Source: Deltaproteobacteria bacterium
GTDB lineage: Bacteria; Desulfobacterota; Desulfomonilia; UBA1062
Length of the DNA: 64,000 nt
Assembly: GCA_018433085.1 (NCBI GenBank)
Contig: JAHDRW010000019.1
Location: 1-64,000 of the forward strand
Direction of reading: 5' to 3'
The notes beneath the pieces were generated by a model that had not been told where the DNA came from, did no database searches, and worked only from the letters and a program-made list of their open reading frames with translations. The position numbers and the translations under genes were made by a program. This document shows, piece by piece, positions 46,052 through 55,323 of this stretch (the first letter of the stretch is position 1; every line of letters starts with the position of its first letter).

Positions 46052-46696
46052 TCAGAAGTAGGTGTAGACTGCCAGGTAGTGGGCCGCTGTTCCACCGAGA
46101 ACGAAGAGATGGAAGATCTCGTGGAAGCCGAAGACCTTTGAGGAGGGGCGCTTTATGACATAGAAGACCGCGCCGGCGGTATAGCATATGCCGCCCGCAA
46201 AGACCCAGAAGAGGGCGGCCGGGGTCAGACTTTCGACAAGGGCCTTGATGCCCACGGCCGCTACCCAGCCCATCAGAAGGTAAAGTCCGGTTGAGAGCCG
46301 ACGCGGGGCGTTTATCCAGAAGGCCTTGAACAGCAGTCCCAGGATCGCCAGGGCCCAGACGGTCCCAAGGATGCCCCAGCCCCAGGGCCCGCGCATGGGT
46401 ATCAGGCAGAAGGGTGTGTAAGTTGCTGCGATAAGGAAGAAGATCATCATGTGATCGAATTTTCTCAGCCGAAGATTGCCTCTCTCGGAGAGATCAAGCC
46501 AGTGATAGAGCGTGCTGGCCGTGTAGAGCAAGATCATTCCCGATCCGAACACGATCCCGGCCAGCAGGTGCCATGGCCTCACGGGATTTACGGAATTCAC
46601 GACCAGCACTGCCAGCCCGAAGATCGACAGTATAATGCCGAAAAAATGAGTCAGTCCGCTTACCGGATCTTTGAATTTCGACAACAACTCCCGCAT
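46052..46696 (-). CDS. Hemolysin III / PAQR family membrane protein
   Basis: A 214-residue integral membrane protein with seven hydrophobic helices. The PAQR metal-site residues are present: His in STLYHW (helix 2), Asp and His in KFDHMMIF and the pair His-His in FGFHEIFH. Bacterial members (TrhA) influence membrane fluidity and phospholipid composition. The start is taken at 46696, eight bases after GGGGAGG, rather than the ATG seven codons earlier. REP-B arms lie on both sides. Confidence 0.9.
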   Translation of the reverse strand: MRELLSKFKDPVSGLTHFFGIILSIFGLAVLVVNSVNPVRPWHLLAGIVFGSGMILLYTASTLYHWLDLSERGNLRLRKFDHMMIFFLIAATYTPFCLIPMRGPWGWGILGTVWALAILGLLFKAFWINAPRRLSTGLYLLMGWVAAVGIKALVESLTPAALFWVFAGGICYTAGAVFYVIKRPSSKVFGFHEIFHLFVLGGTAAHYLAVYTYF

Positions 46697-46978
46697 TGCA
46701 CCCTCCCCGCATTTCATGATCCGGAGAATAGCACTACAGGGTGACTGTCATCGTTAATAAAATGTAAACATTGTATCAAGGAAACGTAAAGATCAAGGGA
46801 GCATCAGAAAAAAAGAGAAGTTCCCCTGGTACCGCTGTGGTGACCGCCGTACGTCGTTGGGGTTCAGACAGGCCCTGCTGATAGAAAAGGGTAGGCTGCC
46901 AGCCATATCTGAAGACATGTGTCAGGGCTATTCAGGCTGATATGAAACCGTCCCAGGAGAACGCAGGAGAGCGAATGT

Positions 46979-47001
46979 CAATATTTCACGGACGTCCCCT
47001 G
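46979..47001 (-). repeat. REP-B single arm
   Basis: CAATATTTCACGGACGTCCCCTGG (one mismatch from the consensus) between the hemolysin III gene and the end of nrdJ. Together with the earlier copies it brackets the hemolysin III gene. Confidence 0.75.
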
Positions 47002-47010
47002 GTTTGGTGG

Positions 47011-48738
47011 TCAGCAGACCTTGCAGGTGCCGCAGGTGACGACCTGGCCCGCCCTGCTCTGGTCGCGGTAGATGGTGATGCCTTTACAGCCGAGGTCGTA
47101 GGCGAGCCGGAAGGTTTCCTTCATGCCCTGGATGGTGACGTTCGAGGGGAAGTTGATGGTCTTGGATACGGCGCTGTCCGTGTGGCGCTGAAAGGCTGCC
47201 TGGATTCCGACGTGCTGCGAGGGCGGGATATCGAGCGCGGTGACGAAGAGATTGCGCACTTCCGGGGCAAGAAGGGTAATGTCGGGAAACGTTCCATGGG
47301 AAGTCCGGACGGTTTCACCATCCGGGCTTTTCGCGGCATGTTCCGCGGCAAACCTCCGAAAGACCGGATCGACCTCGGAGAGCTCGATGCCGCCGGCTGC
47401 CCTGCGCGTGGTGCTGATGCCGAAGATCGGCTCGATTCCCGAAGAGCAATCGGCAATGATACTCAGGCTCCCGGTAGGGGCGATGGTGGTGACCAGGGCG
47501 TTCCGCAGGGGGGGCTCGTTTCTCGCGGCATAGACGCTCCTGCTGAAGTTCGGGAACGGGCCCCGCTGCCCGGCAAGCTCGCGGGAGGCCTCCCGGGCCT
47601 GCTGCGTGACATGGGCCATCACCTCTTCGGCGATCCTGACGCTCTCGTCGGATCCGTACTGCATCCCCATCAGGATGAGAAAATGCGCGAACCCCATAAC
47701 CCCCAGGCCGATTTTCCGGTTGGCACGGGTGATTTTCTCGATCTCGGGCAGGGGGAAGTGATTTACATCGATCACGTCGTCGAGGAACCTCACCCCGAGC
47801 TTCACTGCCTCTCCGAGCTTGTCCCAGTCGACCTCGGGCCCCCGCGCGCCCTGGCGGACCATCTTCGCAAGGTTGACCGAGCCGAGGTTGCACGACTCGT
47901 ACGGCAGAAGCGGCTGCTCGCCGCAGGGGTTCGTGCTCTCGATAGGGCCCAGGAAGGGTGTCGGGTTGTTCCGGTTGATGCGGTCGAGGAAGAGCACGCC
48001 CGGCTCGCCGCTCTTCCACGCGCACCCGACCGTCAGGTCGAAGAGCTCGCGTGCATTCACCCGGCCTTCGGCCATCCGGGTCCGGGGATTGACGAGTTCG
48101 ATTTCGCGATTTGTCTTTACGGCGTGCATGAAGTCGTCCGTGATGCCCACGGAGAGGTTGAAGCTCCGGAGTTCTTCCGGGTCTTCCTTGATCTCGATGA
48201 ACTCCCTGATATCGGGATGATCCACCCTCAGCACCCCCATATTCGCCCCGCGCCTCGTTCCACCCTGCTTGACGATCTCGGTGGCGGCGTTGAAGATCTT
48301 CATGAAGGAGACCGGCCCGCTCGCGACACCGCTGGTGGTGGCCACGATGTCGTTTTTCGGCCGCAGGCGACTGAAGGAAAACCCGGTACCCCCGCCGCTC
48401 TGGTGGATCAGGGCCGTTTCCTTGAGCGTTTCGAAGATAGACTCCAGGTTGTCCTGAAGGGGGAGCACGAAACACGCGGAGAGCTGGCCCAGGTCTCTGC
48501 CGGCATTCATGAGGGTAGGGGAGTTGGGGAGAAACTCCAGGGAGCTCATGAACTCGAAGAAGCGCTCCTCGTACCGGAAAGGCCTGGTGTTCCAGTCATA
48601 CACCTTCTCTGCGGCGGCCACATGGCGGGCCACCCGGCGGAACATATCAGCCGGCGTCTCCACCACCTCTCCGTGCTCGTCTTTTTTCAGGTACCTGGCT
48701 TGAAGTATCCTGTACGCATTCTCCGACAGATCTGTCAT
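47011..48738 (-). CDS. nrdJ: Adenosylcobalamin-dependent ribonucleotide reductase (class II)
   Basis: Reduces ribonucleotides to deoxyribonucleotides using a coenzyme B12 radical, without oxygen. The 575-residue protein has the family start SENAYRILQARYLKKDE, the active-site Cys in QLSACFVLP, the loop NPCGEQPLLPYESCNLGS (catalytic Asn, Cys, Glu), the GGGTGFSFSRLRP block and the redox-active tail CGTCKVC. ATG 48738 is preferred because homology begins there; upstream in-frame codons reach 48876. Class II use fits an anaerobe. It is not next to a cobalamin riboswitch that I can see. Confidence 0.94.
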   Translation of the reverse strand: MTDLSENAYRILQARYLKKDEHGEVVETPADMFRRVARHVAAAEKVYDWNTRPFRYEERFFEFMSSLEFLPNSPTLMNAGRDLGQLSACFVLPLQDNLESIFETLKETALIHQSGGGTGFSFSRLRPKNDIVATTSGVASGPVSFMKIFNAATEIVKQGGTRRGANMGVLRVDHPDIREFIEIKEDPEELRSFNLSVGITDDFMHAVKTNREIELVNPRTRMAEGRVNARELFDLTVGCAWKSGEPGVLFLDRINRNNPTPFLGPIESTNPCGEQPLLPYESCNLGSVNLAKMVRQGARGPEVDWDKLGEAVKLGVRFLDDVIDVNHFPLPEIEKITRANRKIGLGVMGFAHFLILMGMQYGSDESVRIAEEVMAHVTQQAREASRELAGQRGPFPNFSRSVYAARNEPPLRNALVTTIAPTGSLSIIADCSSGIEPIFGISTTRRAAGGIELSEVDPVFRRFAAEHAAKSPDGETVRTSHGTFPDITLLAPEVRNLFVTALDIPPSQHVGIQAAFQRHTDSAVSKTINFPSNVTIQGMKETFRLAYDLGCKGITIYRDQSRAGQVVTCGTCKVC

Positions 48739-48973
48739 CCCGGACCATTTCTCCTTTTTTTGTAGTAATAACGATGACGCCTGCCCCGGGGAAGACCCCT
48801 CGATGAACCTGCTTGAAAAACGCTTCGTTTTGGAGATACTATATTCTTTAAGGATCGCAGGATCTTCCGCGCTCATCAGGGATGGTGAAGAAAGGGGAGA
48901 CGGCTGACGGGGCCGGCCGGGAAAGCTCTCAAGAGTCCCTTCGACAATGAGTCCTTTTTAAGGGGAGGGTGAG

Positions 48974-49429
48974 ATGAGGAAGAGGTGGTGGGCAGTCGGC
49001 TTGTGCATGGCCGTCATGGCGCTGGTGTCCGTGGCTTCGGTCGCCGTGGCGCAGCGGACCACCGTAGTGGGCATAGCCTGCGGCACCTACGAGATCGTTG
49101 CCGACAGCGGAGACGTCTATGAGGTGGTGGCCGATGAAAAGGGCACCGAGCTTGCCGGACTTGACGGCATGAGGGTGAGCGCGAGCGGCCTGCTCGACAT
49201 CGACGGCGGGCGCATGATCCTCCAGGTGATGTCGTACGCGGTGCTGGACGACGATCTCCTGGACCGGGATGAGATGACCGGGCAGGAGCCGTTCGAGCCC
49301 ATGACGGAAGACGATTATCCGCCGGAAGAAGATCCCTTCTCCGGGGAAGAGCCGTACTTCGAAGAAGAGCCTCTGGACGAGCGGGAATATCTGGACGGAG
49401 AGCCGCCCGAAGACCTGCTCCCGGAATAG
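48974..49429 (+). CDS. Secreted small protein with acidic C-terminal tail
   Basis: A 151-residue protein with a signal peptide (WWAVGLCMAVMALVSVASVAVA, cleavage near residue 27). The mature N-terminal half is a small beta domain (VGIACGTYEIVADSGDVYEVV and on), and the last 55 residues are almost all Glu, Asp and Pro (PMTEDDYPPEEDPFSGEEPYF). AGGGGAGG precedes the ATG. No family is recognised. It may be a periplasmic cation-binding protein, which is a guess from composition. Confidence 0.75.
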   Translation: MRKRWWAVGLCMAVMALVSVASVAVAQRTTVVGIACGTYEIVADSGDVYEVVADEKGTELAGLDGMRVSASGLLDIDGGRMILQVMSYAVLDDDLLDRDEMTGQEPFEPMTEDDYPPEEDPFSGEEPYFEEEPLDEREYLDGEPPEDLLPE

Positions 49430-49497
49430 GCGGCCAAGGGGCCTCCCGGGATCGTCACGGGGGCTGAGTGCCGCCGCATTCTGTATCCCCGGTTCCC

Positions 49498-49854
49498 ATG
49501 CTAGTCGACCACAACGGTGGAGAGATAAGTTTCCGGGACTATCGGGGTGGAAAGGTGCCGCTCTATTTCTACCCGGGACCGGGATATCGGGGCGCACGCC
49601 CCGGTCCGAGTCGGCGCGAGAGCCATACCCCAGCTTGCCCGGATGAACGTTTATTTGCCTGCATCGGCCCTGACGTCGTGAAAACCAGGAAAAGTTTCGA
49701 CGAGCGGCATCATCTCAAGTTTCCCCTCATCACGGTCCTCGAGCACAAGGCCGCGGAGGAATACGGTGTCCGGGGGAGGAAATCTTCGCAGGCAGAAGGA
49801 TCGCTGATTCTTGTGCCGGGAAGGCCGTTCACAGTTCCTTTGAAGGCCCGGTGA
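49498..49854 (+). pseudogene. Degenerate Bcp-type peroxiredoxin gene
   Basis: The start MLVDHNGGEISFRDYRGGKVPLYFYP and later KTRKSFDERHHLKFPLITVLEHKAAEEYGV are clearly bacterioferritin-comigratory protein (Bcp/PrxQ) sequence. Between them, where KDDTPGCTKE would carry the peroxidatic cysteine, the frame reads a Gly/Arg-rich filler encoded by a GC palindrome (GGACCGGG ... GCCCCGGTCC). The catalytic residue is missing and the C-terminus is lost near 49845. The end overlaps the AI-2E transporter gene. It is probably non-functional. Confidence 0.75.
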
Positions 49855-50839
49855 TATCCCGGTAATACAGGTTTCTGACCACCATGGTGAGCGGCAACGC
49901 CAGAATCGTACCCACCGAGCCCAGCACCCATGACCAGAAGATGAGCGAGAGGATGATGATCAGGAACGGGACATCCAGAGTCTTTTCCATGAACCTTGGC
50001 TTGAGCACGTTGTCCCACAGGAGGTTGTTGACCGTAAACAGGACCAGTGCGGCCACGGCGGTCGCAGCACCGGACTTCAGGAAACCCAGTGCCACGGGCG
50101 GCACGACAGCGACAAAACCGCCAATGACCGGAATAAAGTTCATGAAAAAGAAGAGGATTCCCCAAGTCACGGCAAAGTCGATGCCCAGTGCCAGGTACAG
50201 GACGATATTGATCACGGCCTGGACCGCGCCGGTGGCGCTCGTGACTGCCACGTAGGCCTGGACATCGCTGCTCGCCTCCTGAAGAATCGAAAGAAGAGGT
50301 CTTGCCTCTTTGCGGTATCGTGACTTCCGCCTGTCTTCTCCCAGAAACTCGAACAGCAGGATGGCTACGAGAAGGACGAGCAGCAGGGTGTTGCCGAGCA
50401 GGTTGCCTATCTGCCCCAGGATCATCCGGGCATACCCGATGACACGAGAGGGGGTGAGACCCTCGAAAGGTCTGACCTGGGCGAGGTCGATGTCCCGGGC
50501 AGCAAGATAGTCGACAATAGTGGCATAGGTGTCTGCCAGGTTTGTCTCGTAGGCGGGCAGCCTCTGGGTCAAGCTCACGATGGAATAGCTCATGAACACG
50601 GCGAGTGCAATACCGCCGAAGATCACGATCAAAAGCGTTCCGATCACTGCCGGCGCCTCGGGAACGCGATTGCGCATCATCCAGTTGGGCAGGGGCAGGA
50701 TGGCATATGCAAGGAGCCACGCGAGAAAGACGATGTTCAGCACATTGGCCATGGCCTGCATGCCGGCTATGATGATGACCAGGCACGCCCCGCCGATGAG
50801 GATGCGCATCAATAGAGGATCGGTTGGAGAGTTTTTCAT
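49829..50839 (-). CDS. AI-2E family transporter-like membrane protein
   Basis: A 336-residue inner-membrane protein of the AI-2E/UPF0118 family with about eight hydrophobic helices, for example LLMRILIGGACLVIIIAGMQAM and GFVAVVPPVALGFL. Signature segments NNLLWDNVLKPRFM and LPLTMVVRN are present. Members export autoinducer-2 or act as Na+/H+ antiporters; which applies is unknown. The start at ATG 50839 is set by GGAGGCAGGG; the open frame extends to 51052 but the leader is not protein-like. Confidence 0.85.
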   Translation of the reverse strand: MKNSPTDPLLMRILIGGACLVIIIAGMQAMANVLNIVFLAWLLAYAILPLPNWMMRNRVPEAPAVIGTLLIVIFGGIALAVFMSYSIVSLTQRLPAYETNLADTYATIVDYLAARDIDLAQVRPFEGLTPSRVIGYARMILGQIGNLLGNTLLLVLLVAILLFEFLGEDRRKSRYRKEARPLLSILQEASSDVQAYVAVTSATGAVQAVINIVLYLALGIDFAVTWGILFFFMNFIPVIGGFVAVVPPVALGFLKSGAATAVAALVLFTVNNLLWDNVLKPRFMEKTLDVPFLIIILSLIFWSWVLGSVGTILALPLTMVVRNLYYRDITGPSKEL

Positions 50840-50972
50840 ATCCCTGCCTCCAGAGTGACAGGACCGTTTCCCGAAGGCCTGCCCAGGGTCGCTGCATGCC
50901 GGGTGAGGGTGAATTCCTTGCACGTCCTGGGATTTAAGATACGGGCGAGAATTCCGACTCTCAATTAAGATG

Positions 50973-50997
50973 TGGGGGACGTCCGTGAAATATGGAA
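50973..50997 (+). repeat. REP-B single arm
   Basis: GTGGGGGACGTCCGTGAAATATGGA, matching the arm at 45731-45757 with two or three differences. It is a single arm with no partner nearby, placed upstream of the AI-2E transporter gene. Confidence 0.7.
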
Positions 50998-51270
50998 ATT
51001 TGTCTTCCGTCATCCCCTGACCGGCAAACACAGGTACCGATACCGGGCACACTGGTAACCGATCGCCTTTCTGCCGGCATGATAAGAATAGAGATAAGGG
51101 TTCTGTCCCCTGACCTGCATATATGCCCTAAAAACAGATACCCGTGCTTGAGCGGTCGCTCTATGGAGCGTTATCGCCGAAGGCAGGAACAGGCTTTGAG
51201 CAGGCATCCATAAGGCATGGATATCTCAGGTTGTGTCGGAAAGAAGCCTACAGAAAGAATAGACAAAAGA

Positions 51271-51298
51271 TTACATATGCTAAATATAATATATGTTA
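51271..51298. promoter_or_regulatory. AT-rich inverted repeat, candidate operator
   Basis: TTACATAT and ATATGTTA are separated by 12 bases (seven of eight positions pair). It lies about 175 bases upstream of the second transporter operon in otherwise GC-rich DNA. A dimeric repressor such as a ModE-like or Fur-like protein could bind it, but no specific consensus is matched. Confidence 0.4.
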
Positions 51299-51473
51299 CG
51301 TATTGCCTAATTCAGAGATCTCTTTGATTCCTCTGGTAAACAGATCTCGAGAAATCGGCGAAGGAACCCCTTTCACGGATTTGAAGGGCAGATCCGTGTA
51401 TGCATCAAGGAAGAGTCGCATACGGGGAGATATTAACAAAACAAGGAATTACGATGAAGAGAGGAGCGTAGTC

Positions 51474-52418
51474 ATGAAAAAGGCATTTGTTTTGATTCTC
51501 GTGGGTTTGATGTGTTCTGTGGGCCCTGTACTTGCAGGCGACAAGGAACTGCTGTTCCACGCCGGCGTGGGCCAGCGTTCGTCGCTCAACGAGATCAAGG
51601 CGGAGTGGGAGCGGATGAACCCCGACCAGAAGGTGAACTTTTCCTATAAGGGCTCGGGATATTTCATCGCCGATATCACCCGCTCGCGCCAGGGCGACCT
51701 GTTCATGCCCGGCGAAGAGTTTTACCTGCTCCAGGCAAAGGAGCGCGGCTTCATCGACAACTACAATCCAGAGACCGATATCCCCGCCTACTTTGTTACC
51801 GTGATCATCACCCCGAAGGGGAATCCGGCAAACATCACCAGGATCGAAGACTTTGCCAGGCCCGGGGTGCGGGTGGGTCTCGGCAATCCGCGCTCGTGCG
51901 CAATCGGGATCTGGCACGAGAAGACCTTCACGAAGGCCGGGATCTGGGATAAGGTCAAGGAAAATGCTACCTTGAGCGCCAAATGCATCCCCGAGCTCGG
52001 CAACGCGGCGCAGCACAGGGCAATCGACGCCACGATCGTGTGGGGCACTACGGCCGTGCTCTACCTGAGAGACTGCGAGATCATCCCGATCGAGCACCAG
52101 TATCGCGGTATCATCCGGCTTCCGGTCGCGACCCTGAACTTCGCCCGGTTCAAGGAAGAGGCCGAGCAACTCAAAGATTTCATCCTCTCGGATCAGGGCA
52201 GGCAGATCTTCCACAAGCATGCATACGCCATCACTCCGAATATCCCGGTCGACGAACAGGGATTCACCCTGGACGGCACTACGGACAAGGACATGGAGCA
52301 CCTCGTGAATGCCGCCAAGGCGGTCAAGGACGAGAGCTACCCGGTCAACGCGGACACGGTCGGCGACCTGATCGAAGAGGTGGAGCGTCAGCGTAAGACG
52401 ATACGGGCGGGTTCGTGA
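51474..52418 (+). CDS. ABC transporter substrate-binding protein (oxyanion type)
   Basis: A 314-residue periplasmic binding protein with signal peptide (FVLILVGLMCSVGPVLA, cleavage near 21). It resembles ModA-type molybdate/tungstate binders: HAGVGQRSSLNEI near the N-terminus, KGSGYFIADITRSRQGDLFMP, LGNPRSCAIG and the C-terminal RLPVATLNFARFKEEAEQLKDFILSDQGRQIF. It heads an operon of two permeases and an ATPase. The substrate could be molybdate, tungstate or another oxyanion such as selenite; sequence does not decide. The start follows AGAGGAGC; upstream in-frame codons from 51144 are not protein-like. Confidence 0.85.
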   Translation: MKKAFVLILVGLMCSVGPVLAGDKELLFHAGVGQRSSLNEIKAEWERMNPDQKVNFSYKGSGYFIADITRSRQGDLFMPGEEFYLLQAKERGFIDNYNPETDIPAYFVTVIITPKGNPANITRIEDFARPGVRVGLGNPRSCAIGIWHEKTFTKAGIWDKVKENATLSAKCIPELGNAAQHRAIDATIVWGTTAVLYLRDCEIIPIEHQYRGIIRLPVATLNFARFKEEAEQLKDFILSDQGRQIFHKHAYAITPNIPVDEQGFTLDGTTDKDMEHLVNAAKAVKDESYPVNADTVGDLIEEVERQRKTIRAGS

Positions 52419-53239
52419 TGAATACACAGGTATTGAGTAAACCCCCGATGCACAGGGGCAGGTGGTGGCCTGCCCTGTGCATCACCCTTGCGCTGCTTTC
52501 CGTGGGGTTTTACGTGATCATGGTGGCGAGCAACTGGATCTACCTGGGCTGGAGCGACACGGTATACTTCCTCTCGCAGCCCAGGATGTGGCAGCGTTTC
52601 TGGCTCACGGTCTGGACCTCCACGGTCTCGCTCTCACTCTCGCTGTTATTCGGCATACCCGCGGGCTATGCCCTGTCCCGTTTTACCTTTCCGGCCAAGA
52701 ACTTTTTCGCCACCGTCATTGACCTGCCCATCGTGGTGTCGCCGGCGGTCATCGGCGCCTTTTTGTTCGGGATCACGACCCGGTTTCCGTTCGACATGAT
52801 CAGCGAGCATTACAACCTCTATATCGGGCGCAACGTCTACGGGGTGATCCTCGTACAGTTCACCGTGACCTGCGCGTTCTGCGCACGGCTCATGAAGGCC
52901 ACCTTCGATATGATCCCGCCCAAGTTCGAGGCCGTTTCGCGTTCGCTGGGCGCGTCGAACTTCCGCACCTTTTTCAAAGTGGTACTCCCAATGGCCAAGA
53001 ACGGCATCATCGCGAGCATGATCGTGGTCTGGGCACGCGCCGCCGCCGAGTGGGAGGGGCTTATGCTCTTTGTGGGCGCCTCGGAAGGCCAGACCGACAT
53101 CATGCCCTTTGCCATCTATCTCGACTGGAACGGCGGCATGATGGGATGGGTCGCCTCCATGACCATTGTCTGTGTTCTCATGGCAATCACGGCCATGGCC
53201 GCCATGCGCATCATAGGAGGGAAGAGCAATGTCTGGTGA
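52418..53239 (+). CDS. ABC transporter permease 1 (ModB-like)
   Basis: A 273-residue permease with six hydrophobic helices and an EAA loop SRSLGASNFRTFFKVVLPM. It starts at ATG 52418, sharing a base with the upstream stop (TGATG); GTG 52415 is an alternative. It overlaps permease 2 by eleven bases. The family (ModB/CysT-like) moves oxyanions across the inner membrane. The presence of two different permeases in one operon is unusual for molybdate systems, which normally have one. Confidence 0.87.
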   Translation: MNTQVLSKPPMHRGRWWPALCITLALLSVGFYVIMVASNWIYLGWSDTVYFLSQPRMWQRFWLTVWTSTVSLSLSLLFGIPAGYALSRFTFPAKNFFATVIDLPIVVSPAVIGAFLFGITTRFPFDMISEHYNLYIGRNVYGVILVQFTVTCAFCARLMKATFDMIPPKFEAVSRSLGASNFRTFFKVVLPMAKNGIIASMIVVWARAAAEWEGLMLFVGASEGQTDIMPFAIYLDWNGGMMGWVASMTIVCVLMAITAMAAMRIIGGKSNVW

Positions 53240-54197
53240 GAAATCCTCAGCCATAGCGCCTGCGGAAACATATAAAATGGCCGCACTGCGCGCGGGCGAT
53301 CGAACAATCTTCAGATCGTTTTTCTACAGCTTCGCAGGCTTCCTGTTTCTCTACGCGGCCTACCTGTTTTTGAGCAACGTGGACCAGCTCTTCGTCACCG
53401 AGGCCGCGATCAAGACACGCGAGATCACGGCCTGGGGCGATGACCGCGAGATAATGAACATGTTCGCGGGCGGGTTCTGGAAGGATATCAATTTCTGGAA
53501 GTCGCTCAACCTCACGCTTATCATTACGGTCATCACCACGATCATATCCACCGTGATCGGCATCCCCACCGCCTATGCGCTCAGCCGGTACCGGATTCCG
53601 GGCAAGAGCATCATCGAGGTGCTGTTCTCGTCGGTGATCGTCATCCCCGCATCTTCCGTGGGGCTGTGCCTGATCGTGATGTTCAACTACGGGCCGTTCT
53701 GGGACCTGCAGCAGAAACTGGGTTTCCGGTTCGCCCACAGCATCTTTCCTGGCATGATCATCGCCTCGTTCGTGCTCTCTTTTGCGCTCGGCCTGAGCGC
53801 ATGGAAGGCCACCTTCGAGAGCATCAATCCCCGGTTCGAGCATGTGGCGAGATCTCTGGGGAGCAGCCGTTGGCGTGCGTTCAGGACAGTAACACTGCCG
53901 ATGGCAAAGAGCGGGCTGATCGCCGGGATCATCCTCGCGTGGACCCGGGCCATGGCAGAGTTCGGCGCAGTGCTCTTCTTCTGCGGGACCTTCAGCGAGC
54001 TGCCGTCTTCTCGGTTCAGCGCGCTGGAACGGGCGCTTCATGTGGACCAGGCGGACTGGCTATCCGTTTCGGTCTGGTCACAGATTGAATACGGGAACGT
54101 GGAGTACGGGTTCGCGCTGGCATTCATGCTGGTACTGATCGGGGGGCTGTCGGTCTATGTCATGCACCGGATCGGGGCCAAGGGATACATCTGGTAA
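53229..54197 (+). CDS. ABC transporter permease 2 (ModB-like)
   Basis: A 322-residue permease with an extended N-terminal region (about 1-100) before the conserved six-helix core. The EAA loop is ARSLGSSRWRAFRTVTLPMAKSGLIAG. It overlaps permease 1 and precedes the ATPase by 14 bases. The two permeases probably form a heterodimer. It has an AGGAGGGAAG site before ATG 53229. Confidence 0.87.
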   Translation: MSGEKSSAIAPAETYKMAALRAGDRTIFRSFFYSFAGFLFLYAAYLFLSNVDQLFVTEAAIKTREITAWGDDREIMNMFAGGFWKDINFWKSLNLTLIITVITTIISTVIGIPTAYALSRYRIPGKSIIEVLFSSVIVIPASSVGLCLIVMFNYGPFWDLQQKLGFRFAHSIFPGMIIASFVLSFALGLSAWKATFESINPRFEHVARSLGSSRWRAFRTVTLPMAKSGLIAGIILAWTRAMAEFGAVLFFCGTFSELPSSRFSALERALHVDQADWLSVSVWSQIEYGNVEYGFALAFMLVLIGGLSVYVMHRIGAKGYIW

Positions 54198-54211
54198 GGA
54201 GTTTAAAGATC

Positions 54212-55240
54212 ATGATCGAATTATGTGAACTCAGTGGAGATCTCGGAGAATTCAGGCTCAGCAACATCAATCTGGAGGTTCAGGACGGCGAATATCTCGT
54301 GCTGCTCGGTCCCACCGGCGCGGGCAAGACCGTACTGATCGAATACATCGTGGGCATCTATAAGCAGGACAAAGGCAGGATCCTGGTCAACGGACAGGAC
54401 ATCACTCCGCTCTATACCGAAGAGCGCAACATCGCCTACGTGCCGCAGGACTACGCCCTGTTCCCCAACCTGACGGTGGAGAAGAACATCGCCTTCGGCC
54501 TCGAGGCAAGGCGTATGCCGCAGGACCAGACGAAGAAGATCGTCTCGGGCATCATCGCGAAGCTCGGCCTGGAACACCTGTCCCACCGGATGCCCCTCAA
54601 TCTGAGCGGTGGAGAGAAACAGAGGGTGGCCCTGGGCAGGGCACTGGCGACGGAACCCAAATTTGTCCTGCTGGACGAGCCCCTCTCCGCACTGGATGAG
54701 AACCTCAGGACCACCATGGCCAGAGAGCTCAGGGCCTTGCAGCAGGAGTCCCGGGCGACGTTCATCCATGTCTGCCACAATTTCGAGGAGGCATCGGATG
54801 TAGCAGACCGGATCGCGATCATGCACGAAGGAGAGCTTGTCCAGGTGGGGACGCTCGACGAGGTGAAGGCCGGGCCGAAGAATGAGTTCGTGGCCCGGTT
54901 TCTGAAGACAGGCAACATATTCAATGCATCCTCTGACGGGAGCACGGTCTCGTATAATGGAACACGGTTCCATCATACCGCCACCGGTTTCATCGGCGAT
55001 GTGATGATGGCGGTCCGGCCCGAGAACATCCGGATTCGTACAGAGGCGAACGGTGAGGACGTCAACACGGTCCGGGGCAGGGTGACGCGTGTCATCTCGA
55101 AGCCGCACTTCAAGGAGATCAATGTGGATATCGGGATACCGCTGGTGGTCTACAGCATCACCAACGGTTTCGATGCCGGCGATGAGGTGCACGTGCACAT
55201 ACCGCCGGAACATATCATTGTTTTAAAAAGGGGGGTATGA
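54212..55240 (+). CDS. ABC transporter ATPase with TOBE domain
   Basis: A 342-residue ATPase: Walker A GPTGAGKT, signature LSGGEKQRV, Walker B FVLLDEPLSALDE, switch HVCHNFEEA. A C-terminal TOBE region (about 225-340, with VRPENIRIRTE and HVHIPPEHIIVL) probably binds a regulatory ligand, as in ModC. AAGGAG precedes the ATG. It powers the two permeases encoded just upstream and is followed by the porin gene after about 80 bases. Confidence 0.92.
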   Translation: MIELCELSGDLGEFRLSNINLEVQDGEYLVLLGPTGAGKTVLIEYIVGIYKQDKGRILVNGQDITPLYTEERNIAYVPQDYALFPNLTVEKNIAFGLEARRMPQDQTKKIVSGIIAKLGLEHLSHRMPLNLSGGEKQRVALGRALATEPKFVLLDEPLSALDENLRTTMARELRALQQESRATFIHVCHNFEEASDVADRIAIMHEGELVQVGTLDEVKAGPKNEFVARFLKTGNIFNASSDGSTVSYNGTRFHHTATGFIGDVMMAVRPENIRIRTEANGEDVNTVRGRVTRVISKPHFKEINVDIGIPLVVYSITNGFDAGDEVHVHIPPEHIIVLKRGV

Positions 55241-55323
55241 CCGTACCCCCTGGGCCGGTTCCGGTATCTGAAGGCGGGGTATCCAACATTTTTTAAGTAA
55301 AACAACAGGAAAGGAGTATTTTT

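Larger units (their letters stand above)
50840..51473. other. Long intergenic region between divergent genes
   Basis: About 630 bases with a REP-B arm at 50973-50997 and an AT-rich palindrome at 51271-51298. A frame runs open toward the binding-protein gene from 51144 but reads as non-protein. The promoter of the second oxyanion transporter is likely to lie between 51240 and 51474. Confidence 0.6.

Noticed and set aside
47011-48738. Possible cobalamin riboswitch for nrdJ
   Set aside because: No recognisable B12-box in 48739-48973.
49560-49640. Third selenoprotein in the degenerate peroxiredoxin
   Set aside because: No TGA at the active-site codon; the residue is simply replaced by unrelated sequence.
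50310-50858. Several long frames opposite the AI-2E and kinase genes
   Set aside because: They are mirror frames of GC-rich genes with no independent ribosome sites or family signatures.
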